DNA of 64,000 bases from contig NC_133896.1 in NCBI RefSeq assembly GCF_964199755.1, positions 63,033,142-63,097,141 of the forward strand, given 5' to 3'. Positions 50,101-63,230 of the stretch are shown one piece after another. The DNA comes from Larus michahellis. Its lineage: Eukaryota > Chordata > Aves > Charadriiformes > Laridae. The stretch's first letter is position 1. Each line of letters opens with the position of its first letter. The position numbers and the translations under genes are program-made. The notes beneath the pieces are model-generated. The model worked only from the letters and a program-made list of their open reading frames with translations, searched no databases and was not told where the DNA came from.

Positions 50101-52820
50101 ACTTTTCCATGGAAGTTATGTGGAAAGCTGTGTGATAGAAACGTTGCACTAAGCTACAAGAGGTTTCCTTCGAAAAACATCCTGGAGGTCTGGGTTCTCA
50201 CTTCTCCTCAGAGTTAGACTGGTGAAATGGTGTTTACAAGGCAGTTACATCAGTTCAGCCAACAGGCCATCACTGAACTGGTCATTTCAATCACTTTTTT
50301 TGATCACAGACCACGTTCCTGTGTCCTTATCTTGCATCTTCACATAAATCCCTTCCTTCATGCAAAGACACTGGACAGAGGACCTAGCAGGGCATCTCCT
50401 CTGAGAGGAAAGACCTGCCACTGGAGGAAGCACGGCCCCGATGGTGCAGAGCAAGAGAAGCGTCCGCGTGAGGGGCTCAGTCGGTCCCTTCTCACATGTT
50501 CACGTACAAGTGCCCAGACAGACCCAGGAACTGCCTGCTCCTGCCTTGACAAGCGCCTCTGCACCTCCCTGCCCCTGCGCCGGGGCACAGGGAGAAACCC
50601 TGGGAGTGGTGTGCCGGAGAAGACAGCTTAAAACTTTCAAGAAAACGGATAGAAACCTTTATGCGTCCGCCTGTGCCAAAAAAATCCCATCTGTGTTTTC
50701 TCTATAGGGTAATTCATCGCGCTGCCTGAACGGGCCTATGTACAAATCTTAAGCCCTGACTACACTGGATTCACTTGCTAGGTTAAACATCCTTTGTTAA
50801 CCAAAAGAAGTCATAAAACACTTGACTTTTTTTGAGCACAACTCTCCTTGCAATGAGGCTGGGCGCTGTTGGGATGTGACCCTGTGGGGTAAGACCATCT
50901 CTAGCTGCGCCGTCTACTCCTTTGCCCAGCTCAAGTGGCTATGGAGGGAAAGTGCAGAGGAACCCTGTGGTGACATGGCCATGCCTCCAAGTCCCGTGGC
51001 GATCGTGCCATATTCAGGTAATGTTGATGGTGAAGACCTCAATTTTTCCCACCTCTCTGTTGGCAAATTTGTGCAGAATCCCTGTTCAAATTGGTGAATA
51101 CAGGCAGACGCCTCATCTCATTTATTCCGGTGCATCTCTTTACATACTTCAAGTGTGAGTTCAAGTGTTTGCTGAACTTATGCTAGGGGACTCGTATAAA
51201 TGCTGTACTTGAAAGAAAAAAAGCATGTAAGAAAGCAGGCCTTTTTAATGTACCGCAAAAAAAGTGTCAGAGAAATGATCAAGGGAGGTCATCAAGCTGA
51301 TAAACGGGAAGAGAAAACCAACAAATTTGGCTACAAAATACAATAACTTGATAAAGAGGTTCCCAAGGCCCTTCCAGCAGAGTCTATCAAAGGATGTAAG
51401 AGAGAGAAACCTTTCCAAGTGCAGAGCTACATGATCAGCACACACACCTTACCATTTATCGTTCTGCTCAGTTAAAAGAAACACCATGCTCACGTTATAT
51501 TTTAAGATTTTTCTTTAAGCAAAAGTATATCATTCACCAAACAACCACACATAGGCTGCAACGTGAAATATCGGTATGCGCATGCTAAGAGCAAGAACCA
51601 CATTTGTTGCCATATTAACAATTTAATATCTCAATTTCTAAACTTGTGTGTACATGCCACAGTGCCGAAGTGTTCTTTTCTCACATGGAGTATTTATCCT
51701 CTCTCGTCTTTTTGTTCCCAAGTTGTGACAGAATAACTTTAAAGTCACGCGCTGAAATAAACATCAGATTTCTCCCTAGTGCTGAGAGATCTTGCAGTTC
51801 TCCTAACAGCACCTTTACAGTGTTTCCAAGATGATGGTTTTATACAGCTAATGAAGGAAACTAAAAGCCATACATCTTATCCATCATAACTTTAAGAGCT
51901 ACATTATTTCAGAAGAACTAGAATGAAACTGTCATCAAAAAGTCCACCCTTTGTGAGAACAGACTGGTATTAAATGTCAGACACCGAGTCATGGGTAACG
52001 CACAGAAGGCAGGGCTGAACTGCCCCGCTCCATCTCCTGCTCCAAGGCAGCATCAGACACATCCAAACCATTTCTGACAGACACCCAGACACCCACCCCC
52101 GGGCTGATGGATACTCTGCAGCTCCCCAGGCAACCTCTGCTCTAGTGCTTCTCTGTCCTCCCCAACAGAAAGGGGATCCCTTATGGTGTATTAAGACTGT
52201 CACTTCTTGGCCTTTTCATAGTGTCTATGAAAAGCACTGCACAGACTCACAAGTGCCTTTTAGATGCCTACATCTCCCTTCCACCTTATAGAATGAGTCC
52301 CCTCATCATCTTCTCCCAGCTTTCCTGGCAGAGACCACGCTGTCTCCACCTGCAGTCATTGTCACTCCTCTGCCCTGGACTCGCACGTGGTTTCATGTTC
52401 ACAGACCGTAAGTCCTGGGATTTGCTCGGTCACCGTGAGAGAATCACTTGAACTAAAGACCCCTGGTGTCCCCGCTCAGGCTTGTTAAACCTTTGTTTCT
52501 GTAGCGGTATGAACAGGCAAATTTTGATCTAGTCTGCTCCCAACTTTTTATGCATAAAAACGTGCTGGCTCCCCTCACCGCCCAGGTGCTTAAGCAAAGG
52601 CTGACAAAGCTCACCACCACTCACCGAACATTGAGAGGACCCCACAGGCAAACCAGACCACCAGGGAGAAACCCACGCTGCCGGAGTTTTTCAGTACTCC
52701 TTTTGGGGAGATAAAGATGCCACTGCCAACCATGCTGCCGATGAGGAGCGAGAAAGCCCTCACCAAAGTTATCTTTTTCCTCAGAAAGACGGCCTCCTCT
52801 TTTTTCTTGTCTTTCCCCAT
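38188..52820 (-). CDS. SLC7A11-like: xCT-like (SLC7A11-related) amino-acid exchanger light chain, 12 exons, intact
   Basis: Coding exons: 52625-52820, 49732-49858, 48873-48988, 48077-48202, 45541-45640, 45407-45451, 45096-45219, 44688-44791, 42769-42865, 41814-41963, 39175-39349 and 38188-38252. They sum to 1425 bp, or 474 residues plus stop. The ATG has a good context (GCCATGG) with an in-frame TAG shortly upstream. The protein is a 12-helix APC-family transporter: [12 protein letters not shown] in helix 1, [17 protein letters not shown] in helix 10. Known of xCT: plasma-membrane cystine/glutamate exchange as a disulphide-linked heterodimer with 4F2hc. Here Arg108, Cys131, Lys171, Cys300 and Arg369 match human Arg135, Cys158, Lys198, Cys327 and Arg396, a constant offset of 27, and 501 minus 27 is 474. 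Phe217 stands at human Tyr244. Only about half the residues agree in places, so it is a paralogue or fast-evolving orthologue. The exon 8 donor GTCACG is weak. Confidence 0.93.
40533..40549 (+). repeat. G17 homopolymer in a transporter intron
   Basis: It lies in the intron between coding exons 10 and 11 and is preceded by GGGA. It appears as a C-run in the transcript. Length may be unreliable in the assembly. Confidence 0.9.
43327..43380. repeat. AT-rich low-complexity tract in a transporter intron
   Basis: About 50 bp of TATATA/AAAATATA sequence between coding exons 8 and 9. Confidence 0.85.
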
Positions 52821-52892
52821 GGCTTGCTTCTAATCCCAGGGGAAGGTGGTGCATTCAGGAGCTACAGTCTCCAAAGTGTCCTCAAGGCTCAC
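52821..52892 (-). other. 5' UTR part of the transporter's first coding exon
   Basis: A polypyrimidine acceptor (TCTTACAG, boundary at 52892/52893) precedes the start codon by 72 bp, so at least one non-coding exon is expected upstream. A candidate is a donor CAGAAG|GTGAGT at plus about 53736-53746, but its exon start is unknown. Confidence 0.45.
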
Positions 52893-55800
52893 CTGTAAGA
52901 CGAGGAAAGAGTTAGGGATTCGGGGGTCTTTATTTCAGGACAAGATTTTTCACAGAAACCTGTCAAGATCTGTTGAATCCATTCTCCTCAGCTGCACCAA
53001 CCAAACCACAGGTGCATATAACACTCTCAGTATCATCTCTCACATCAGTACAGCTCCAGAGAGGGACTCTAAGTGTTTTCTCTCTCTTCTACCAAGGAGC
53101 ACAGAGCATTACAAGTCACGTGCCACACTTCAGGACACGATTTTCAAATTCAGCTTTGATGCCCAGTCTGGAACTGGCCAGGTTAGGGTTAATTTAATGG
53201 GACCTAATTTAGGGGAACATTGATATCGGCACACTGTCAGAAAGCAGATTTCAAATTGCAAACCTAATAATCAAGACCTTGAGGATCTCTGATATGAAAA
53301 AAGTTGGTTTGTTTTTCTCATTTGAGGAGCAAAGAGCTCTGTTGAGGTAGACAGATGATTTACACTTTTTCCCATCCTCGCTGAATAAACGAACCCTGAT
53401 TTTCTCACTAGGGCTTCATTTTATCAGTGTTTCTTAATATACTGTCAAGCCTTTTTGCTATCAGAGTGCCGAAGAGGCAGGAGTAAGTACTGTTTACAAG
53501 TTGTAAGGCAGAGCATAGTCGTTGGTGTCGGACAAGTCGTTTCTTCTATTAATATAAAAACTTTCCTGGTAATAACAGCAGGAGTGGAGCTTTTCCTAGA
53601 AAAGAGGGAACTTCAGACACCCCAGGGATCACACGAGCTCATCTAGATCCAGCTCTCTCACCCCGCAGTAACCTCCTACTGCACCGTCTTGTCCCTCCAG
53701 GCTCTCTCAGTCCTCGGCTGGCACCTTCACCACGAAACTCACCTTCTGCTTAGGTAGGTAAGATGAATTCACCTCAGTTACTACACTCTAATTGGCTGCA
53801 GCAAACCTGTTTGTAGTTTTCCTAGCAGCAAGGCAGACATTTTACTCTGCTAATCAACCCGGGCAGAGCAGACAAGACAGTTCTGGAGTTGATAGCTTGG
53901 CTCCTGTCCCTCCTCCTGCCACACATCCCCCTCCAATGCTCACACGCATTGATTTTCCTGTTATTCTGGCGCAGTAAATTGCAGGTATAGTGAATATTTG
54001 CCCCAGCCCCATGGCTGTATACGATTGCAAAGTTACACTGTACATGAAACCATATTTTATGGATTTTAAAAAATTATTTAATAATTGCAGTGTCCAAGAG
54101 CAGGCAGCGGTCACCTACAGAAGAAGAACTAAGCAGCCAGAAATTATTTTCTTGATAGTCTTTATTTTCCATCCATAGATATAAATGTCCCCATAACTTT
54201 GAGGGGACAATCCTTGTTAGCACTCACTTATTGCACCCCTTTGTATGCCTTACGTAAACTCAGTATAACTAAGGGCTTCTCTCCCCCATCCCCGGCTATT
54301 TTCCCCCCTGGAAAGCGGCTGGAAAAAGCGGGGGTTATCACTTTCTCCACACACATATGAACAGCACATGCAGAAAGCCCTCACTCCTGCCAGCAGCATT
54401 AGCTGGTTTCTCTGAGATCGCGCCAAGCCTGCACAAGCATCTTCGCAATCAAACCAGCCAAGTTTAGTTATTAAACCTCTAATGAGTCACGGAGGACTCC
54501 TTAAGGCTGAGATGGGTCACATCAGCCTCCTCTGGTCCCGCAGAGCTGCCTCTCAGAGTTCTTAAACCTCCCAGGGCTGCTGGAGACGGCGGCTCCAGAG
54601 GGGCAGGGAAAGACCCCCGGGATCTTCCTGAGCCACCAGCTGCAGTTCCCTCAGCCGCTAATTAATTAGCTCACGTGAAGTACCGGTATTGTCTGGGATT
54701 TCTCAGCCGAAAAGAGAACCCCAGAGCATTTGTTTGCAATGGTGAAACACAGAGGGCTCACCGAATTGAAACCGAACTGAAGAGAGATGTTGTGCACAGC
54801 TATGTCTAAAATGCTGCTGCGAGATAATTAAAAGGGCACTTATCTGTTTGGCTGGGTTTTAAACAAAGCAGGTGCATTTACAATCCATCACACTCCCATT
54901 TCTTGCTGGGATCCCGAAGCAGCAAACGGCAGCGTCTCTTCGCAGGGTCTGAAATTACACAAAGCAGGGGGAGGAACAAAAAAAAAGGAGATATCAAGTC
55001 AAATTTACAGACCAGGTTAATGATCCAAAGTAAATACCAAACTCCATACTTCTGTCCACATGCTTCTTTTTTTTTTTATATATACTACTGCCGTGCAAAA
55101 GGACTGGGAGATAAAAGAGTCCAGTCCAGTAAATCTCAGAAACGCGAAAGCTATCAGGATTTGTTCCAGAAGCTGTTGAAGGGGGGAGAAAAAAAAAGAA
55201 AGAAAAAAAAAAAAGAAAGAGCAACAGAAAGCTATTGAATAGCACTTCAAAGAGACACCTAGCAGAGCTCACCGCCTGGAGAGACCATTCCTGCCTGCTC
55301 CGCTTTCCAGCTACATTCCAGCACCAGGCACATTAAAATGCAGAGATGCTAATCCTTGTGGCAATGCTTAAGAATATTCACAATGTGCTTAGCACAAAGG
55401 AAACACACAAAGCTGCTTTTTGTTCACCCTTTTGACTTGAAGGGCAGGCTCAAATCCTTCCCTTTCCAAAATGCGGCACCTTTGCAAGAGATCATTGGCC
55501 AGCAGGACTGGAGAAAATCCATTTCACAACTTTTCACACCTGCTGGATCTTTGCTGCCTTGTTCTTCATCTTTACTGATTTATTATTTTTTATTATTATT
55601 ATTTTTTAGCTGTTAATCTTACCTCACAGGCACTGCAGCATGGATGGAGATGGAGACAAGTGTAAAGGGAAAACTATATTTGTTATTCGTAGTGATGCCT
55701 AGAGACCCCAGCTGAGAGCAGGACCCATCGAGATCAGCGCAGAGGCAGAGTAGATGTTACTCTGCTGAAAGAGCTAGCGATATAAACAAGCAAGTTGGAA

Positions 55801-58800
55801 AAAGCAGAGGAGGGAGAAAGGATCATTCTCAGCCGGGGAGCTGAGACCTAGAGCAACTAGTGACCACCCTCCTCCTCCTATCATGCAGGAAGCGGGTGGC
55901 ATCCCTGGGAAACAGGTCATACCTCCAGAGTCCCAGTTCAATGACTTAAAAAAAAAAAAAAAAAAAACAACACCCCAGCTACTAGGGAATACTCCTAACT
56001 ATTTACAGCTGTATTTTCTTTGCATGGGCCCCAGTCGATACCATACAGCCAAGAACAGGTTAACCCCTTCCTTTTCGTACTGCAAACGATGCAGGCATCA
56101 AACCGTTCTCCCCAGTCCCACTATTTTATTTTTTTTTTGGTGCCAAAAATGTCACTCCGATTCAATGTCCACCACAAGGCACAGGATCTGACTAAATAAA
56201 AATCAGCAGTGAATGGGAGCTTTTTTTATTCATGCATGAAAGTAGCATAAATAAGCTTTAATGAGACTGGTGGTGGTCTGTTCTGGGAACCCGATCAGAA
56301 AATCTATTTAGGAGACCTGAGACATGTTTGTTTATAGACGAAAATGAACACAAGAAACAGGCTGAAAAGACAAGACATGCAGCTCAACTTCTTTTCAGCT
56401 TTCTACAGCTGGTTTACCACCCTGGATAAGAAACTGAAAGGGACAGTAGTTAATAAATCAGACTCAGGCTTGCAGCCCGAGATGTAGGAATAAATCCAGG
56501 GTGATTGCCTTAGATGTAAATGTAAGAATAATTTCCACCAGTGCCTCTTTCTACAGTTTCACAAATTTAGTCTCATGAGTTGTCTATCAAAAGACTGCCA
56601 TTTCCTAACATTTCTTTCTTAATGACAATATATTTTTAAGCCTTGACAGCAAAATGGCTCTTGGCTCAGGTCACCCTTACCACTTTTATCATCTCATTTA
56701 GGCATTTCCAGTTGTTCTTTGGGCAAGAGTGACATTTTCTGGAAAACAGACTGATGATGTGGTGAGTCTGGACCTCTTGATGATGTGACGATGACCTTTT
56801 AATTGAGAACCTAAAAGTGTTGAATCCACACTTTGGCTCTTTGGCTAGAAATTGGACTAAACCGAGTCTGGTTTTCAAGCAGCAAAATTCCTGTTGCTGT
56901 TAGAGTTCCTTCCTACCGGGCTTTATCTCCTACACCAAGTTTAAAATTCTTCATTGCAACCAGTCTGCCAAAGTAGCTGTTACAAGTGGAGATGTTTTAA
57001 TAATAGTAGCACTGATTCATTTTCACAAGATGTACAGGTGATCTGACGTCATCGCACTTTTCTAAGCACCCGAGTGTAACTCTCCATCCAACTGCCACAA
57101 GAAACTCACGCTTCTGTCCACCCATGCCATGAAAGTTGTGCAGGAACACTGGCTCCTTCATGAGCATTTCTTCCTTTCATGTTGCCAGTGACACGCAAAA
57201 CACGAGTATGGGAGAGGCACACATCTGATCAAAATAGACTCAACTCTTCTTCTACAGCACCACCTATTAAAGACTATCAGAAAGGTGCGCCGGCATCCCT
57301 GTGAAATGAACTGACTCGATTCCCCTTTCTTACAAGCAGGAGATGGGAATACCCCAGGCACTTGTCTCCCTGCACATTGTACCCAAAGGTGCAGCACCCA
57401 GAGGACCAGGCACTGGAGCACACAAATCCTAGGAAAAAAAAGCCACTTAACAAGGAGATTGTCTCACATAGTAGTGCTTCCAGAGGCCAACATCTTGGCT
57501 CTATAATACCTCTTGTGGGGCACAGTGTAGGGAACTGTCCTTAGAGCTTTGTTCTTTTGTGGACGGCTCTCCAAGTAACAAGCTGTTTTCACTCTCTAGA
57601 TCAGACCTCCTCCCTGGAACAAGACAATTTGTCCTATTTGAAACTGTTTTCTTAGCTGCGTAAGACAGAACACAAACAAAAATAAATCTAAACATTTCTA
57701 GCAGAAGAGACCCAACAGAGAAGTCTAATGCTGTAGCAAAGTATGGCCAAAAATTCCACAAATGAGAATTCTTCTTAACCAATTTCAAATTAAAAAAATA
57801 ACAATCCCGTAATAGAGCAACATCCCCCCACTCCTCCCAGCAATTTGTGGCGCTGCATCAGTGCTGCGGTCTGGGGTTAGCCTGCCTTTGACATGGATCG
57901 GGGCAGTGCCAATGCCCGACGGCCCTCACTCTTGCAGGAGAAATTCCTCCATGAACCAGGCCTTTGTTTTACTTCTTACCCTGGCTGAAAGCTGTACATG
58001 ATATTGCTTCTTAGCCACAGCTTGGAGATTTATCAGGAACAAGTTTAACAGCTTCAAGCTGCTCCCTGGGGAACATGGGTCCCCACCGCGGTGTAGTGGG
58101 TGCTAAACTGCCACCCATCCCTGGTCTGTGAAGCTGCTACGGCAGGGGGGGGCTTTATCAAGGCCAATATATGGCCACCAATGTTAGGCCAATGGCACCA
58201 TGATCCAGAACCACCTGGTGCATTTGTTTTTGAGCAGCAAACTAATCCCAAAGCCTTCACAGCAAATGTTCTGCAAGAACAGGACATGTTGCCTGAATGG
58301 AGGGCAATGCCAAAACGGCCATGCTTATCACCAGCTTTCCTCACAAAGAAGAAACTCTCCACTAACACAAGGTATTTTATCCTGCTGTGGAGATAGCTCT
58401 CTCCAGCTGAAACCCTTTCTGGGTGCAGAGGAAACCCTCCTCTGCTTCTGCTATTGTCAGACATTGTCAGATGGTGGGCCCCGTGTGATGGAGGCTCCAA
58501 TCTACCCCCACCTTAACCATCTGGAACTGAAGCCTTTCAGAGCTGACTGTAGTAATAAAACTCCTCTTTCCAAATTGCCTCATATATTACACTGGTTTCC
58601 CTCTCAATCTCACTGCAACGCTACTCATTTATCACCCCAGGCCTCCAGCTCCCCTAAGGCTTGACCACAGTGCCTGGCTTTGCTCCTCCTCTTCCTGCCT
58701 TTAGGGAATACAAAAGAAAATTTAAACATTAAAAAAAAAAAAAACCCGACCCTTCACACCTGCATTAGCCACTCGCTCCGATTGCTACTCACTGTCTACA

Positions 58801-60007
58801 TAGCTGTCTAATTCACAGTTAATCCTCAGTGTTTTGTGGTAAATGCCCACTCCAGTACCTGCCCCACACACAGCCCAAACTCTGTCTTGAACGTACCTCA
58901 GGGTAGCGGGGGGGAGGGGGGAGACACGACTCTCTCCTTTTGGCCTCTCTGCTCAGCTGTTACTCATTTATTAAAATATAAGCCAAATATACAATTATGC
59001 TGGAGGGAACATGTTTCCTTGTTAACTCTTTCTGGCTCTTATCCAGAATTCCTCAGGCTGGGGGGATTTATATTTCAGATTAATGGCTCACCATTCCCCA
59101 CGCTTCTGATGGAGGGAAGGGGAACAAGGAGGGTTTTCTCCGACCAGAACTGCTACCTCATCCCCCCTGTGAGAGGATACAGAGTTTCTGGTGACCCGTC
59201 CCAGGTAACAGGGAGCAGTGCCTTGTAAAAAGACAGCAAACCCTCCCGCCAGAAGGAAAATGGGATTTATGCTCATCCCTGCCAGCACTTACAGGGCTTC
59301 TCTAGCCCAGCCGTGGACATGGGTTGTGCCGACAGCCACCAGACGAGGGTCTTGGTGGGGCACGGGAGCAGGAGAAGGTTTGGTTAAGGGTGGCAGTTAT
59401 CGGAGGGGAGGGGAAGTTCTCCACACTGGGTGCAGCTTGGGCAGAGCTTTAACCCCCTGGTCTGAAAGGAGGATTTCCAGCTGTGCACGCAAATTCCTCA
59501 AAGGTCCTGTTTTGCGCCTGCAGTGAAGCAGAAATACAGGATTGAGCCTCATGGTTTAGAAGAGGTGAGGGAGCAAACACCTGGCACTGGACTTCCCAGG
59601 CTCTCACTAGCTGCAGCATGTTTTTACCTTCAGCAGAAGCTGAAGTGCAAGGACTTAGCAGAAATACATGCTGAGGGGCCATCAGGCTTCTGATCACAAA
59701 GAGTCTTATCCCAATAACTGCACCTATTGAGCTTGCTACGAGGTGACATTTGGAACCATGTCGTCACAGGGATGAGCGTGCAGCCGCTGCCAGCTTTCCC
59801 AGAGCCTGAAGGATAGCACCAGAGACTAACCAAAAACCCAACTTGCATGTTTTTTCAGGTAACATACAGGCCACCTCCCCTTTTCCCTCATATTTAGTGA
59901 GAATCAGATTCTAGGAACGCGTGTGTCAACAAAACCAGATCAACACACTCACTGGGAAGGTTAAGTCAACAGAAGGGCTTGTTTATTCAACTTTAATGTA
60001 AGTACAG
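52893..60007. other. Upstream flank of the transporter, no gene recognised
   Basis: It presumably holds the transporter promoter. Purine- or pyrimidine-rich low complexity occurs at 55062-55080, 55184-55220, 55948-55966 and 58731-58744. A minus-strand frame at 57504-57788 (95 codons) ends in a polar tail; see findings. No CR1 or LTR was recognised. Confidence 0.4.
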
Positions 60008-60300
60008 TCATAGAAGTATCTGCTGGGAAGGACTTCTGGGTGCCTCTGGTCCTGCCTCCCATAAGAAGCAGGAATGTTGCCGACACTAGCTCAGACCAGC
60101 CATGGCTTTGTCTAGCCAAGTCTTAGAACCCCTCAAGGTCAGAGAGTCCCTGACCTCTCCAGGTAACCTGTTCCAGTGCTGCACCATGCTCCTGGGGAGA
60201 AGCTTCTCCCAACATCCACCCTGAATGCATCAAGCCACCACTTACAGCTGTCATCCACAGCCATATTATCTACCCCTCCTGAGACCTGCAGGAGCTCAAC
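60008..60300 (-). mobile_element. Old CR1 LINE 3' fragment
   Basis: The plus strand reads TCATAGAAG...GGGAAGGACTTCTGG, then GCTTTGTCTAGCCAAGTCTT, and GGTAACCTGTTCCAGTGCTG with CACCATGCTCCTGGGGAGAA, which is the reverse complement of a diverged CR1 tail. The right end is approximate. Confidence 0.75.
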
Positions 60301-62900
60301 CTCATCTTTCCCTGCACAGATAAGCTCGTACTTGCCTTTGGTGATGGTCCTTGACAGCCCTCCTTCTCCAGCAACCAGGGCTCCACTAGCCCCCAGAGAC
60401 TCACTTCAGGTTTCCCTAAAGTCAGTGGACTCTACACAGCTGCGGGCTGTGATAGCTTAAGCACAGATAGCTACAGGCAAGTGAAAGGCACCAAGTGGAT
60501 ATTCCCCTTAAACCTGGAGGCTCCAGCACGTCTTTGATGTCTGCAGAGCCCCACACCCAAAAGACCTCCAGCCTTGGAAACTCTGGTTTTGGCTCTTTTT
60601 TTTTTTTCTTCTTCTTTCTCTCTCTCCTTTTTCCATCCTGGACTTTAAGCCTCCCTACGATCTCTTCTTGTCCGCATGATTGCATCATTCACGGCAGGTA
60701 AGGTTGGCATGAATAGAAGGAAATACAAACAGCACTTCACACAGCATGCCGGCAGCTGGGAGAACCTGCAGCCAGTAGAGGTTACAGACCCCAGTCAGGT
60801 CTAATAAGGACTTGCCTCATTGGATGGGCATGAACTACAATTGCGATTATTCACATTGAAATAGAGGTCACTGCGTCTCCCACTTCAGAGGCAAATCTGA
60901 GCGCTGCGGGGCATCTCAGAAGGAGGTTTCCTTTGTGCATGGCTCTAAGCACGAGGCCAGGGCAGCCCGGTAAGGCTCTACTGGCGGCTGCTCAGAGGAA
61001 GAAATACCACATGGTTTTTTTTCCCTTGTTGTTGTGGCTCAGCACGGACACAGCATACACGTGGAGAGGGGAAGGGAGAACTTTCTGTTGCAGGATGGGG
61101 CCATAGCCACATGAGGCACTGGGATCTGGGGTCACTGTGACCACTGTGGCCATCCTGACCATGGAAAACCTGAGTTCAGCTCCTCTCCCGGGTGCTTTAA
61201 AACAATACTTGCCAGAATATCCCTGGCCCCTGTCCTCTCCACACAGCTCCATCCTGGGGGTACTTGCTGTGCAGGCACCAGCAATTCACATTTCTCATTT
61301 CTGTCCCCAGCAGACTTGCCACTTAAAAAAAGGAGAATAGGGGGACTGTGCAGGGCGACTACCACTCACCTGGCAGAGGTGGGACGAGGAGGCTGTTTAC
61401 CCGAGGAAGATCACTGCTCGCTATCAGCAATGCTGGCTGGCTTGCAGGATCCTCTCCATGGAGCAAGTGGTGTGTGAGAGGTGCCCCATGCAAGTGAGAA
61501 TGACGCAGAATTCAGGACATCTGTACAAATTCCAGACCAATGCAGCTGCTCAAATATAATTATGATTATTATTAGCAATTGAATTGGGAAGGCATTACAA
61601 AACAGCTAAGGAGAAAGAAAATAAACTGGCATGCTGTGATTGATGTAAGCATGTAACGGTCTCCACATGTCCCTGGGACCAGAATGATCTGCACCAGCTG
61701 AGGTGCTGCTTCCAGAGACAGAAAAACACTTCCAAGGGGAGGAGCCACAGAGCCAGGGCCAAGCCCTCGCTCCCTGTCGCAGCGCCGGTGAACCCCGCGG
61801 GCCTCCCCTGCCACGCAAAGTTGGTGTTTCAGGGACACAAGGCCTCTGGCCACAGTTTGGGACTGAAACATGATCAGCCAAGGATGATTTTTAAGTGAAT
61901 GTCAAGAATGTTCCTCAGCCCTGTTCAGAGTTGGACCACTGGGCCACCAAGAGTGCTTGCTTTCAACCAGCGGTGATGCTGAGCATCCCTCAACCCCACC
62001 ACAACCAGCACGAGCTGCCGGTCCCTGCCAGCCGCTTTCCATCCAGGCACGGCCCCTGCTTGCAGCTGACATGGCCCATCGGTGCTGCTGAGCCCTGGAG
62101 AGGCACGGGGACAAACGAAGGGGGAGATGATGGTCAGTGTTGCTCGCTGGACTCACCCATCACAGCCACAGGCGTCAAACAGCCACCCTTCTCCTTTCCT
62201 GGCGTCACTTCAGCCGCCACCTGCCAGGCACACAAACACAAGTTGGGTGCAAAAAGCTGGGAAAAAGTTTCCATTCCAGATCAAATGGTGAGTGTCATTC
62301 AGCCCCAGACCAACGTGCCACACACTGTGCGACCGTGCGGACACGCAAAACACATCCAGCCTCTTGCTGTTCTTCCATAAAGCAATTCCAGAAAGAAGGC
62401 GCAACATACCCTGCATATCAACAGAGAGAAGATACGCAGGTAGGACATAGTAGGAAGATATGCAACAAGTAGGAACAGTACTAAGAGATTATCCCTGATG
62501 CATTTAACTGGTTCTTCTTGAGATGCTTTTGTGGCCGCCCAGCACCAGCTACAGGCCACTGTGTTCAGGCAATCCCTGAAACTCTCTCATCCCTCCCCAG
62601 CCAACTACTGCTGCTGTTTTAGATGAAGGAACAGGTTTAGCATGTTCTTTTTCCCCCTCCTCCCCTATATTCTTTTTGTTTTACCCTAGTAAATCTGATT
62701 TTAAAAGGCACTAGCAGAACGCTACAGATGTGCGGCTGACGGAGAAGCAAGCAGCAATTTCAGTCCCAAGACACAGGAAAGCCAATGCGAGCCTTTCCAC
62801 GGGTTTCAGCGGGCTTGGGGTTAGTCCTTCAGGGCAAGAAAGGAAAAGCAACACAAACCCTCATAATTTGTTCATACCCTCGAGCAGCAAGGAGCCTGGG
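60301..62900. other. Intergenic, no gene recognised
   Basis: Open frames up to 161 codons (plus 61895-62380) show no recognisable domain. A T-run lies at about 60597-60607, followed by pyrimidine-rich DNA. Confidence 0.4.
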
Positions 62901-63230
62901 ACACTCGAGGTGAAGCCTTTTGGGGCTGCCCAGCAGACGGGGCGAGAGCTAGCCGGCACGTCCGGCACTGGATGTTCCCACCCAAGCAGGATGCCTGCAG
63001 ATGGTTTTTCCAGGAGGGCTTGGAGGCAGCTCGGGGATTTTGCTGCTGATTCAGGCATTCTGCGGCACAGGCGGAGACCTCGCCGCTGGCGCCGGGCCCC
63101 GCAGCTGCGCAACGCCTGGCACACGCCGCCGGGGATGCCGAGCCAACAGGGACAAGCTTGGGGCGAGGGGGGCTCGCCGCCGCCGCTCGCTGGCTTCCAG
63201 CTGATGGCACCACTGGAGGCTTGTGTCCCC
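62901..63230. promoter_or_regulatory. CpG-rich block near the right edge, candidate promoter
   Basis: CG-dense sequence lies around 63060-63190 (for example CTCGCCGCTGGCGCCGGGCC), the most GC-rich stretch right of the transporter. Frames are open on both strands over it, as expected of high GC. It may be the promoter of a gene beyond the window or a distal transporter promoter. Confidence 0.4.
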
